From: Jaapia argillacea MUCL 33604
Lineage: Eukaryota > Basidiomycota > Agaricomycetes > Jaapiales > Jaapiaceae
Reading direction: 5' to 3'
Length of the DNA stretch: 64,000 nt
Assembly (NCBI GenBank): GCA_000697665.1
Contig: KL197720.1
Span: 1,053,987-1,117,986 of the forward strand
Notes under the pieces: model-generated
Database searches by the model: none
What the model was told of the DNA's origin: nothing
The model's input: the letters and a program-made list of their open reading frames with translations, nothing else
Shown here: positions 48,119 to 59,576 of the stretch, one piece after another
How the letters are laid out: each line of letters begins with the position of its first letter
How positions within the stretch are numbered: position 1 is the stretch's first letter
Position numbers and translations under genes: made by a program

Positions 48119-49729
48119 GCTTGATTTTGAGGCAAAGGATACGGAGTTATGAGGACAGGGCGAGGGCGAGGGTGATTACAACGATCAACACGGAATCAGG
48201 GACTTGATAAAGGGAAAATGGGGCTGCGGATTGCAGGGGACCATCATCTGGTTCGGGGTTGAAGAGGCTGAGCTGAACGAAGGCAAGGTTCACGATTGAC
48301 AGCCCGTACTTAGGGCCTAGCGGGCGGAGATCGAAGTCGACCGCGTCCCAACTCAGAGTCATGGGAGGTATTCCGGCAACTCGATCAGTAGAGGCAATTG
48401 AGGGGCCATGTCAGGCACAGCAGACAGCTTCGTCGGGCGGTAGGAAGCTTCAGAAAGAAATCAGGACACGTTTGCTATCAGCCATGTATTTGGGAGCATT
48501 CAGATCGAGAGGATGCTTGCTGAGGTGGAATTTACAGAGGCAGAAGATAATGGTTTCAGAGGACCGAATCCGAGGGCTGCAGCCTGCACATGACTGTCAG
48601 GCTTTGAGTGTGCCTCCAAGTGCCTCACTTGGCCTCACAACTGCCTCCGGAGGGCCAAGACGACCTCGCTGCGGACCGAGATAGGTATCACCAGCTGCAG
48701 TGCTGTGAAGAGCAGTACTTGCCAGTTTTTTGAACTGCGGATTGTTGGGGAATTGGAGCGTTTCAGAGAATTTGCATGGGTGCAACAGCCTGGTCAACCT
48801 GAGGGATGCGTGTTTGGGAACTCCTGCTGGCAGGGCCAGATATTAGAAAGATAGATATACTAGTGGCAGCGGGTATGGGGAGGCCTTATCGCGATTTCAA
48901 GTTGAATCGTCAGCGACGGTGGCGGGTTCCGTCGGTAAGTGCCGATTGGTGTTAACGACGTCGGTGCTCTGCACTGTCAGTCGCGTTCAACTGCTTTTAC
49001 CATTCCAAACTCCCATCTCCACTCTTATTCTATGGCGCTGGACAGAACAAAACGACCTCATCCCTCCGTTTGCACGCATCACACTTGAGGGATATAACAA
49101 GTCCAGTCGATTGGAGCAGATGGTGGATAAATATACCCAGCTGATGGGCGCCTCACTAGCTTCTTGGGAGGCACGCACAGCCTGTATTCCGAGTTGAGCC
49201 TGGTTAGCTTTTTAGTTTGTATCCCCTCCTACAACCACTCAAAATTGCTGGTGGATCCAGCCAACGATGGCACCGACCGAGTCAGTTGTTCCTATTCTTG
49301 CGACAACCTGGTCTGATCCCGATCCTATTGAAGGCTCAATGACCACTTGCTGGTCGAGAGAAGACTTATTTTCACGCAGGATCTTCACTCTTCGCCGTTG
49401 GTTTTCGTCGGTTGTTGCCTTTTGCTTTGGGGGGTTGGGATATTTGTTCTTGTGTCAGAGAGGCTATCCGCTGCTCGCGTTGCACGAGGTCGGACAGTGT
49501 CAGAGGCTGATATAGTAGCTGAGTTTGGGCCAGCTGCTCTTGACTTGAAGGTGTATCAGGTGGGCTTTCATTTCGCTGGCAGTTGGTGCATCGAAGCCTT
49601 ATGGTATAGTAATAGAGGTTGACCTACGCTTCCATGGTGATTGCTTTAGCCCCCCACGCAGGCTCCGGTCACAATAGGTACGAACCAGTAAAAATTGGCT
49701 ATCCAGCGACGATATTGATCTTTCGTAGT
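48119..49729. other. Spacer with possible 5' exons of the TKL-like kinase
   Basis: No complete gene. From 49267 an ATG opens MAPTESVVPILATTWSDP; a following splice (donor near 49393, acceptor near 49458) would lead to SAARVARGRTVSEADIVAEF, which looks coding. I could not join this in phase with the kinase exons starting at 49730, so it may be the real N-terminus of that gene. Upstream, TGCCTC repeats (48601-48655) are the only pattern seen. Confidence 0.4.
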
Positions 49730-51414
49730 ATGAAAGCAAGCCTCAAGACACAGCTACGGCTAGTGATAGGCCAAGATGTGATACAAAGCCTCGTTCGCAG
49801 CGATTACTATCGGAGTCAACTTCTATCGGTAGGCCTTCTTTTCTTGTGTGTAGACTCTTCTAATTTTCGGCTTGTAGATACTCACAGATCCTGGTCTTCG
49901 TGCGGATCGAAGACTACAGGAGCAAATTGACGAAGGTCTGGTTATTCGAAAAGCCATTCTGGAAGACGAGGCGCATATCGTTCAATTGATTCATTCCCTG
50001 ACGGGTTCTCGGTGGGATAAACGCAGGATCCAGTCACTTGGTGAAAAGGATGCCGACGCCTTTCTTGTCCTTCTGCACACGGTAGGTCAAATTCTGAACC
50101 CTTTCACGACTTCTGATTCACTGCCACCAGACACTGGTCCATTGGCCTTACAACTTTTTTGATACCGCAACTAACGCGGAGTTCCGGCAAAACGCTCAGA
50201 GAGTCCTCTTCAAGCTTTCAGAACACTGTGAAAATCTCCCATCCACGTTGTTCATCAAGGGCGTAAAACTTCGCCAACGGAATCCAATCACTGGTGGCGG
50301 GTTCGCGGATATATTCCAAGCGAGCCACAATGATACAATCGTTGCTCTCAAGCGTTTGCGGTTCTTCCAGGCTCCTCGAGAACGAAGAAAGTTAATCAAA
50401 GTGAGTGCCTTTGATTCGTCGTCATCGGGCTTTGATAAACCCGTCACACCCAGATGTTCAATCAAGAGGCGTTGGTCTGGCAAAGTCTTAACCACCCCCA
50501 TGTTTTGCCTTTTCTTGGGATAGATGCAGAGACTTTCCCTCCTTATTCGTGCATGGCCTCCTCTTGGATGCCAAATGGCGACATTCTAAAATATTTGGAG
50601 AAAACAGGGCCTCTACCGACAGATCAGGCGAGACTGGTAGGCGATTATATCCCTGGAATTTGCGTGCCCCTAATAGACACCTCCATAGATCTTCGAAATT
50701 ACCTTGGGACTTGAATATCTTCATCAGATGAAGATAGTGCATGGCGATCTCCGTGGTGTGAGTGTTATTGTGTTTTGGAGCATACATAGGTGCACTAAGC
50801 TCCTAGTTATAAACCGCTCAGGCCAACATACTAATCGACGATGAGGGACATGCTCGTCTCTCTGATTTTGGATTGGCAGGTTTTGTCGATGTAACCAGAG
50901 ACATGTCGGCATCGACCAGTCGCATCGGCTCGATGCGCTGGATGGCCCCCGAGTTACTTTTTCCTGAGAAGTTCGGTCTCCGGTTTCGAAGAACACCAGC
51001 GACGGATGTATATTCTTTTGGTTGTGTCTGTACAGAGGTTTGTCCTTACAACCCATCCTGTTCAACCCAACTTGACGATGTTGGGATTTATTGCTACTAT
51101 AGGTTTATACTGGTCAAGCGCCCTTTTACGACTTGATCGATAGTACAGCTATCCTTGAGATCTCACAGGGTCGAAAACCTTCTCGACCTACCCTCGATAT
51201 GGTATCTGTTTCCGCGGAATTCTGGGATCTTGTTGAGAGCTGTTGGGCAGGGAGCGCACCGGAACGTCCCATCGTCGGACAGATCCTCTGTTCACTGAGA
51301 CTTTTGGGGTTTTCGGAGTATGTAAAAGCATGTAGTTCGAGAAAACGCGGCCCTTCGACGGAGCGCTTCTCGCTCACCAGGAAGGGAGGCCGGAACTATA
51401 GCACTTTCATGTAA
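49730..51414 (+). CDS. TKL-like protein kinase
   Basis: Seven exons (49730-49828, 49878-50081, 50131-50400, 50454-50636, 50689-50757, 50822-51037, 51103-51414) give 450 residues from the ATG at 49730, though more N-terminal sequence is possible. Residues 1-165 are helical (RARLQEQIDEGLVIRKAIL). The kinase domain carries the Gly loop ITGGGFADIFQA, the Lys in VALKRLRFF, catalytic loop IVHGDLRGANILI (HGD instead of HRD, common in this fungal group), DFGLAGFVDV, MRWMAPELLF and DVYSFGCV. It ends with a short Ser/Arg tail. Agaricomycetes have large families of such kinases; substrates unknown. Lys, Asp and DFG are intact, so it is probably active. Confidence 0.8.
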
Positions 51415-51832
51415 TTGAATGAATTAGGGTTGTGCGAACCATCGGTGGACGTGTTGGGTCCTCTTGTTTCAGCGAACTCCTGCCCTGCAGAGTTTGGTGT
51501 TCGACCTGGTTCGCAAATTTTGAGACCTCGGGTTTGGTGTTGAGAAGAGCAGTATGGAGATCGCGAGGTCGGGACATCTGCCCGACTATCATGTAACGTG
51601 CAAATAATCTTGAACTGCAACCAAGGTTCGACACAAAACAGGGATGCATTCTTAAACGTCGGCAAAGCGAGAATGACATTCGCAAAAAAATTGACTAGTT
51701 GTCATAACATTCAAGTAGCAGGTAAGCACGATTAATAGACGAACAGACATCTAAGATCCTAGGGCAAACAGAAACCCAATAAATGGAAGTGCTTGTCGGC
51801 GAGGCAAGAGAAGGATAACTCACAAGCAGCAC
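51415..51832. other. Convergent spacer
   Basis: About 420 bp between the kinase and F-box 3' ends. Nothing supportable. Confidence 0.5.
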
Positions 51833-53122
51833 TCAGACGGAGAACACGACCTGTGCCCCCGCTGACGACGGATGTAACCAGGTAAAACGGAGCCTGGGGA
51901 TTGATTCGGCGAGGTCATCCCAAAACTTCTGACTAAGGTCTTGGGGAGGATGTTCCGCTGATTCGGAAATAAAGGGGAGGTCCAAGGTGATAGCTAGCCT
52001 ATGACAAGACTTGAATGGGAGGCGTCGGAAAAGGGAAAGGAGATTTTGAACGTCCGGACTCTTTATGACCGAATCAACGTGCAGGGATTTGATAGCGAAC
52101 GAGGAAGCGAGGGATAGAGCGTTGATGCTGGGTAGGTCGCCTTGGATAGAAACGCTTGGACAAGTGTCCCAGCGGGGAACGATGGAAGGAAAGGGGTCTG
52201 ACGGTATTTGTGGAAAGTGTCGGACGTCGTGTAAGTGCAGTTGTTGGATATTCGGAAAGATCAGCGGTAGGATAGCGGTGTCGAGGACGAAACGAGATAG
52301 TTTCAAGTGCTGGAGACTCGGGAAGGAGACTCCTTCAGTGAGGCGCATAAGTCGGTTGTTAGATACGGGGTCAATCGACCCATCAAGGTTTGTGGGTATT
52401 GGCCATCCACCGGCGACGAGATTGTGTCCCTGACCGCGGGAAGGGGTGTGACACGCATCCTCCAGCGTTCCCACTTCCAAACTCTCAAGGGTTCCTCTAC
52501 TCTCCCAAAAAACCTCCATCAAATCTCCCGCCTCGCCTCCATCGAGCTGTACACTCACTTCTCTCAGCCCCTTCATCCTCCTCAGCAAACTCTTCGCTAA
52601 ACCCTTCCCGTCAATAATCTGTACCTTGCTCAGATTCGAGCACGAAGCTGGTATGACGGTGAGGAGCTTGGGGGAGGTGATGAGGATGAATTCGGCGTTT
52701 GTTAAGGTGAGGGAGGAAAGATTAGTGGTATGGGAAAGGAGAGTTGCGAGTGCAGAAGAGAGTGTATAGTCTAGGGTAGCGAAGGCGAAGGTTGTATTTG
52801 ACGTCGTCGGAGAAAGTTTGATGGCTTTTGGTAGGAGGGCCAGAGACTTCAGCATTCCCGCGCGAACTGGAATAGGGGTCCGGTGTATGTCGTGCCCGAC
52901 AAAATCTTTTGTCACCGACGGTGAGATGGATGGATTTAGTATGAATCGGCAAAAATCATGAAACTGTCGAGAATCCCGATTGAGAGTCACGTGTGCGACC
53001 AAGTGAGGTAGTGCAAGGTCGAAAGCGACTGGCGAGGCCGCTGAGATTTGGCGTAGAGAGGAATTGGGAAGTGATTGGAAGATGGACTCCAGGACATCAA
53101 AGTTAAGATCGAGGAGATGCAT
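51833..53122 (-). CDS. F-box-like/LRR-like protein
   Basis: A single exon of 429 residues from the ATG at 53122, where an F-box-like motif begins at once: MHLLDLNFDVLESIFQSLP, then SLRQISAASPVAFDLALPHL. The rest has leucine-rich pattern repeats (LSSLTLTNAEFILITSP, LREVSVQLDGG, LQHLKLSRFVLD, IQQLHLHDVRHFPQI), consistent with a fungal F-box/LRR substrate adaptor of SCF ubiquitin ligases. The frame is open upstream to 53284 but without family features. Substrate unknown. Confidence 0.75.
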   Translation of the reverse strand: MHLLDLNFDVLESIFQSLPNSSLRQISAASPVAFDLALPHLVAHVTLNRDSRQFHDFCRFILNPSISPSVTKDFVGHDIHRTPIPVRAGMLKSLALLPKAIKLSPTTSNTTFAFATLDYTLSSALATLLSHTTNLSSLTLTNAEFILITSPKLLTVIPASCSNLSKVQIIDGKGLAKSLLRRMKGLREVSVQLDGGEAGDLMEVFWESRGTLESLEVGTLEDACHTPSRGQGHNLVAGGWPIPTNLDGSIDPVSNNRLMRLTEGVSFPSLQHLKLSRFVLDTAILPLIFPNIQQLHLHDVRHFPQIPSDPFPSIVPRWDTCPSVSIQGDLPSINALSLASSFAIKSLHVDSVIKSPDVQNLLSLFRRLPFKSCHRLAITLDLPFISESAEHPPQDLSQKFWDDLAESIPRLRFTWLHPSSAGAQVVFSV

Positions 53123-54122
53123 GATTGCCTCGGTTTGCGTAAAATCAACGGGATGAGACCTGGGCACTTGGCGGGAGGCGACAGCGAGGCGAGTCCGAGT
53201 GAAATCAACAAGACTAGGAGGCTGTTGGCTGGCTGGCGCACGGTATGATGCGCGGAAGTGAAACCTCAGGGGACAAACTCCCAAGCGATATTAAATCAGA
53301 CCGGTGGGTCCAAACTGAAATGCAGGAAGTCGGCGTGTGTGATGGAGAATCCAACTAGGCAGGCGCGTGCGGCGCGTCTGGGACTTGAAAGGAAGGGCGG
53401 CGAATAACAAGCCCACGACTACCGCGCATGTTCGCGAGAGCGGTAGACCTTTTTCCACGCATATTCATTGCTGGAACAATGTATCGCAAGGGCAGCGTAA
53501 TTTCTGGGACAGGGGAGGAAAGAGAAGACAAGTGGGCCACCCTGAGATCCCCCTATTCTAATACTCTCCCATGCGCTGCGACAAGACGTCACAAATCCCG
53601 CAAAGATCGTCGGTGGGTCTGTTCCATCGGAAAGTTGCGGGGATGTCAAAAAAGAGGGATATGCACAAGAGCAGATACCGAGTTTTATTTCTCCTGACTG
53701 GGGCTAGTCTAACGAGCAACGTTGCGAATCTGACCAACATCGATCAGCGTGCGTCAAGGTTCCGAACAGGATCCCAACGGAGACAGCGGAACAGAAAGGC
53801 TCAGGATTCGAGGGGGAACAGAAAACAAGGCTGAGGACCGAAGGATATGCAGCACAGATACAAAGCACAAGTTTTTGCAGATATGAAAGCGCAGACAAAG
53901 CAAGTTGTGATTGAAAGGCGCGTCGGCGAAGAAGCGTGCGCGAAAACGTGGGAATTCGGATATTGACACTCCGCCGTTGAGTTCCGGACTTGTGCTTGTC
54001 TGGTTCTTATTGCCTCAATTCTACGCCGCTCATCTGCCCCCCCTCATCCCACCCTATTTTTCCTTTTCCTTTCCCCTATTTCCCTTGTCTTTTCTTAATC
54101 CTTGGGCACCGAAGCAGCAGCG
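53123..54122. promoter_or_regulatory. Divergent upstream region of F-box gene and CK1
   Basis: 1 kb of non-coding sequence between divergent starts. A pyrimidine-rich stretch (about 54035-54110) directly precedes the CK1 start, as in strong fungal promoters and leaders. No binding site identified. Confidence 0.4.
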
Positions 54123-56919
54123 ATGGCAACGCCCCACGTAATAGCTTCATCGTCGCCGCACTCGTCGTCCACGTCGGCTACCGGTAATGGCGTCGTCGGA
54201 AACCACTATCGCGTCGGGAAGAAGATCGGGGAGGGGTCCTTCGGTGTTGTCTTTGAAGGTATGTGGCTTGCGCTGGGGATACTTTCCTGGTCGCGGCGGA
54301 ATGACTTCATTGATTTCATGGCTGTGCGGTAATAGGCACGAATATGTTGACGAGTGAACCCGTCGCCATTAAATTCGTGAGCACCATCGTAATAGTCAGG
54401 TTGGAGCAGTCGAAATGACCGCCATTCCATGCAGGAACCCCGAAAATCCGACGCTCCACAACTGCGAGACGAGTACCGGTCGTACCGTACTCTCAATGGA
54501 ACTGGTGCGTTCTTCCTTTCTACCAGCCCTCTCAGCGCGCTGAACGTTTCGTCTCTCAAACTCACTTATGCCGTCTCCTCCCCTTGCATTTTTCAATCGG
54601 GCGCTTATTATGACATGATCTGACCCGCCTCTAGCTGGTGTCCCAAAAGTACTCCACTTTGGTCAAGAGGGCCTGCACAACATACTCGTTATCGACTTGT
54701 TAGGTCCTAACTTGGAAGACCTCTTTGATATGTGCGGACGCAAGTTCTCGATCAAGACTGTTTGTCTGGCTGCAATCCAAATGGTGGGTCATCCAGTTTA
54801 CTTTTTGAGATTTTCTCTCCCGCGAGGATGTTTCATGGTGGCGTGTTGATGCAAAGCCTCGGGGAGTGCGCGTTGATGGTGCTTTGGAGTAATTTCCGAA
54901 CTGTCCGGTGGTGCACAGATACTCCAAAGCTGTGTCGAGAGCGCTTTCAAGCACAGCTTTGCTCCATCGCGTTAGCCTTGACGACTTTCCAAATCCCCTC
55001 CAATTTTGGGATGAGACGAATAGTTTTGATTTCATCTTGGTCTCCTCACCATCATAATGACGTTAACTTACCTACTGTCGCTGACACTCCCTTTACTCTT
55101 CACCGCTTCACAGGTCACCCGCGTGCAATCAATCCACGACAAGTCCCTCATATATCGAGATATCAAGCCCGATAACTTCCTTATCGGAGTTCCGGGCACG
55201 AAGAACGCTAATACCATTCACATCATTGGTGAGTTCTACTCCGCATTGCATGCACACGTATTCTCTCGTGTTTGCTCCGACTCGTTCAATCTTCTTCCCT
55301 TATTCGGTACCTTGACATATTTAGCGTACCGATGGAGATCCATGTCGTGATCGGTATTCTGAGTGGATTCCACGCTGGAGTTGTTGGTTTGAGTCGTGAC
55401 CCCAAACCTGTTTGCTGGGTGGTCGACTTGTAGGCGCGCACGCGCTTCCACGGCCAGCATCCACTTTCCTTACGTGCCCCCTTGTTACGTTAATCACTCT
55501 CATCCGGTTTCCAATTCCCTCTCCTCGCTCGTGGTGGTTTTGGCCAACAATGTCTAACTCTTCGTCGCTGCGTAGATTTTGGCATGGCCAAACATTACCG
55601 CGACCCCAAAACCAAACAACACATTCCCTACCGCGAACGCAAATCTCTCTCAGGCACCGCCCGTTACATGTCCATCAACACTCATTTAGGACGAGAGCAG
55701 AGTAGAAGAGACGACCTGGAGAGTTTGGGACATGTTTTCATGTATTTCCTGAGGGGTGGGCTACCCTGGCAGGGTCTGAGAGCGGCTACGAACAAACAAA
55801 AGTATGAGAAGATTGGGGAGAAGAAGCAGAGCACGCCCATCGAGGAGTTGTGTGAAGGGTTCCCTGGTCAGTTTACCGTTTCTTGTTTTGATGGAGTGGT
55901 GAAGTGGTTGATCCTAGGAGGGCGGTGGCTGATGTTGACTGGTCTCTACCGTTATGCTTTGCTAATGTTTTTTTATCCCTGGCCCTTGCAGAACAGTTCG
56001 CCATCTATATGAACTATGTTCGGAAGCTTGGCTTTGAAGAACAACCCGATTATGACTTTTTACGGGGACTGTTCAACAAGGTCCTAAAGACCTTGAATGA
56101 ACCTGATGATGGCGTCTTTGATTGGATGCTTTTGAACGGTGGTAAAGGTTGGGAAGCTGGGGTCCGTCCTTTTGACTCTTTCCTCCATCCACTCTTCCTA
56201 ATGTTCTATCTAAGAAGACCTCTTCCACCGCTCTGGCGCAAGCGCACGCCCATGCAGCTGCGACACCACAAACACCGCACCGAGAACATCGACATCGTGA
56301 CCGCGACCGTGATGGTCATCGTCGTATCTCCCGACAACAAGGAGATAGCGCTCCAACACCCCTCATGCTCAGTCCTCAACCAGCACACGTCAAGTCTACT
56401 ACTCGGCGGCAACCCGCACAAGAAAACACACGGAATGGATCAAGAGGAGATATCAGCGTACAGCCCTTGCCTCCCACTAGTCGACGAGCGAGTCAACAGC
56501 AGATCTCGAGATCGGATAGGGAGGGAAGTGCACCATTGGCTGGTCATCCATATGGGACTGCCTCGAGTCCAACACCGTATAGGTCGAATGGGCCGACCAA
56601 CACACCTTATGGTAGGGGGTCGCCCTCACCACTACCGGGCGCCCTCCCACAGCCCGCTGGTGGATCGCATGGGAATCTGAACGGATCGAATCCCGCGTTG
56701 ATAGGCGCGGAGCCTTTCAATGGGTACGGAACTCAGGGCAAGCCGCAGACGCATTCGAGAGAGGGGACGATGGGTGGTCCCCAGCCTGGTCATTTGGGCT
56801 CGAGAGCGATGGGAGTTTATGATCGCGATCAGATGCATCGGGTTGGTGAGCAGGACGAGGATGCTCACGGGGCAGGGAGGAAGAAAGGTTTCTGGGCTGC
56901 CCTATGTTGTCGAGCGTAA
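54123..56919 (+). CDS. Casein kinase 1, membrane-anchored YCK type
   Basis: Eight exons (54123-54258, 54336-54376, 54435-54504, 54635-54783, 55114-55228, 55576-55866, 55992-56161, 56215-56919) give 558 residues. The domain starts [19 protein letters not shown], with [19 protein letters not shown], catalytic loop [25 protein letters not shown] and [20 protein letters not shown] (the CK1 SIN motif), and ends near [16 protein letters not shown] His/Arg then Gly/Pro/Ser-rich tail ends [11 protein letters not shown]; the Cys pair matches YCK/CK1-gamma enzymes, palmitoylated at the plasma membrane. Yeast Yck1/2 phosphorylate receptors and permeases before endocytosis. Introns 4 and 5 are 330 and 347 bp, far longer than elsewhere. 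Confidence 0.93.
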
Positions 56920-57578
56920 CCTTGGTGGTTAGGGCGTTTCTGGATTGATTCCTTGCTATTTGGTCTGTATCTTTAACTGCATCTGTTGTTTACTGTTCTC
57001 TGGGATGGTGTTTGGAAACTGACTTTGTCATTCATGTATCTTAGGTTGTGCATAGACGGCTCTGACGATTTGATTCATTCACGACTTGTGACGACCCACG
57101 CTCATCGATCGCTCTCGCTCGCTCGCTTATCGTACGACCTCCATCTCAGCTTTGTTGCGCGCTACCCCAAACCCCGCCCAACGAGATCTAATGCCACCAG
57201 CACCAAGCGTCACTTGTCGATTCCACTCCTTCATCCTTCATCTCTCCAAGCATCAAATTCACTCACAATCATTAAGTATTTCCAAACTGTTGTTTCGTGG
57301 ACTGCTTGCAGCCTCGGGACTCTCATGATCATCATACCAACTTTTTTTCCGCTGTAACATACACACATCAGGTGTCACTATCTATTTACCTTGCATTGTT
57401 CTTAACGTTGACCGTCATTGATTTCTTTCATGCTCATTGTGGCAGGCTGTGTCGCTCGTTCGCTAAAGTATATAATATGACATAGTGCCGAAACTATTGT
57501 CTGAGTCTCTGCGACTATTATCTTACAATGAGGGGCTCATCCACCCTCTCCCGGATCGTCAGTCTGTGGTCCATCCGC
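56920..57578. other. Convergent spacer
   Basis: About 660 bp between the CK1 and arrestin copy 2 3' ends. Only short ORFs; one (56986-57357) is hydrophobic in its first third but unsupported. Confidence 0.5.
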
Positions 57579-59011
57579 TCAACATGCAGAGATCTCCACA
57601 GCCTGCGTGAGGAATGGCTCGTGTTTCCCTTGCCACGAGAAGCCGGCAGCCTCGAAAGGCAGCATTGCAAGCGAATACTGACCACAGAAATTTCAGATTG
57701 CATAAGAAGAGACCCACAGATGTTTCATACCGATATAGTGAAGTCGCGGAACACACAGTTTGATTTGAGGTCAACAGGAAGGCGTATTTCTCCTTCTAGG
57801 TAACGCTTCTGAAGGGTTTGCATGCTGGATTCCTTATGCCGCCAAACTGCATGCGCAACATCGTCGTCTGCGTGGAATTTATATGGAGGCGAGTAGAACT
57901 GGCGTCGGATGCAAACTTTCGGTATAGTTGGAGATGAGAGCAAGTCCAGTGCTTCACCATCGGCGGAGTCCAGAGTGAGAGAACAGAGTACGACGGAACC
58001 ACTGGTATAGCTCAACTAAAGCGAGATGCGGGTGTCAGTGGCGAGGGCCGAGTATTAAGGCGAAACTCACTGGAGCCGCGACGGAAAGCTAAACACTGTT
58101 TGAGCGGTTGGTGTAGGGGGTAAGTAAGAAGGACATACAGTAACTTCCATCTGGATGGGACGTAAACCAAACATAGTGCCTTGGATAACCACTGGATTCA
58201 GCGTCATCCAACCTTCGGATTCATCTTCAATTCCAAGCAAATGTTTATCGTCCAAACGGGCAGTTTGCCGCAATGGAGCAGCTGGACTTGGTTGCAACGA
58301 GGGGGCATATATAAAAATCATGGAAAGTCTTCCTTCCCTCAACGAAAATTCCACCTCCCGAAAGTATCGTTGCAATACTCACTGGTAATCTGTGTGGAAT
58401 ATCCCACGGCGAATCCTAGCAACGAGTGAGTACTGGGTCATGAAAGGCGACCCGCTTTCTCTGAAGGTCGGCGGGAGGTAATATTGAGTCGCCGTCATCC
58501 CCTTCTTGAGTGTCAGTTGTCGAGGAAGCTCCAGTGAAAATGGGAACGACAAGCGCCCCTGTAGTTTTTCTGGACGATGCTTGGTTGTCGGAGATGATAC
58601 CAACGGGGAGTTGGATGATGGACTGCTGATCTTGGCAGGCCAAACAGTGGTATGAACATCTAGAATTTTATCGCCATCTAGGATGGTATAATAAGTGGAA
58701 TCCCAGACTCGACACTCCGCCTAACGGGAGTATAATTAGAAACTTTGGAATTAGACGCGGCCTGTGCAACTCACCCCCACTTCGATAGCCTCGACAGTTT
58801 CAGGTTTCGGAAAGCCAACCTCAATCGAACCTGTGATTGCCTCGCCGTCGCGGAAGGTTGGCGATCGAGGAGATGACACTCGACTCAAGACCTTCAGCGT
58901 CACAAAGGGTCCAGTGGCATTATCGCCTAGGGTAGCGGTGTGCGCCGACAGGTCCGTCTTGGTTGGCGCAGGGTGCGGAGAATACGGAGGAAGATCAGAT
59001 TCGCTATCCAT
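57579..59011 (-). CDS. Arrestin-like protein, copy 2
   Basis: Paralogue of the 41648-43141 gene. Six exons (59011-58775, 58720-58383, 58328-58139, 58088-58071, 58015-57731, 57677-57579) give 388 residues. N-domain: RVSSPRSPTFRDGEAITGSI, EVGFPKPETVEAIEVG, LSFPFSLELPRQLTL, YYLPPTFRESGSPFMTQYSL, ARIRRGIF. C-domain: LSYTSGSVVLCSLTLDSAD, LEGEIRLPVDLKSNCVFRDF, then YSLAMLPFEAAGF. Exons 1, 3 and 4 are 237, 190 and 18 bp, the same as in copy 1. The start is the ATG at 59011 (MDSESDLPPYSP), where PPYSP could act as a PPxY-like ligase-binding site. Probably an adaptor for membrane-protein turnover. Confidence 0.82.
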
Positions 59012-59289
59012 AGAAGATAAGAATTGAGGTTGTGGTGGAATGAGCGGATGGGTGAAGTATATATATACCCAGTGGTAAAGAACCAACTGCTTTTCGAGCA
59101 GACACTTGGAGATAAGCAAGAACGCGTCAGGGGGGAGAAGAACTGACCATGCACACAAAACTTGATGATCAAAACCCGAGAAAGTAGCGAGCGAGAAGGA
59201 TCATAGCTTATTTAATGGCTCAAAGGGAAATATCCGAGTCGCTGTTGAGCAGATAGAGGCACATGGAGGAGCGGAAGCACCAAGGAGCT

Positions 59290-59576
59290 CTACTCAAGAC
59301 TCCACCATCTGACTTCCAGCCGAGATGGGTTTGGTAAAGATCCGAGGACCTATGGTAATGTGTGAGAATGACATATTTATGGAGGGTCAGATAAGACTCA
59401 CGGCGCCTATGGCCAACGGCAGGAGAGTGCATTCCGGGGCCATTCCCACATGGTATCTTATAAAGACCCCAGCAGGCCGATACGCAATGTTATCCTTGTA
59501 ACCATACCTCTTCAGCGGATCACGCACTGTTGGAGAGATAACCCATTGATAATGCCCGCAGGGGTTGTATCTCACT
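59290..59576 (-). CDS. Probable small single-helix protein
   Basis: Not recognised. Two well-formed introns (59575-59527, donor GTGAGA; 59401-59350, donor GTGAGT, acceptor CCATAG) join 59576, 59526-59402 and 59349-59290. With the A at 59576 the splice itself creates an ATG, giving 61 residues: RDPLKRYGYKDNIAYRPAGV, FIRYHVGMAPECTLLPLAIG and LPNPSRLEVRWWSLE. The hydrophobic CTLLPLAIGAVLG could be one membrane helix, and the size recalls small mitochondrial accessory subunits, but this is a guess. No ATG lies upstream in the matching frame, so either the split ATG is the start or another exon exists. Confidence 0.42.
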
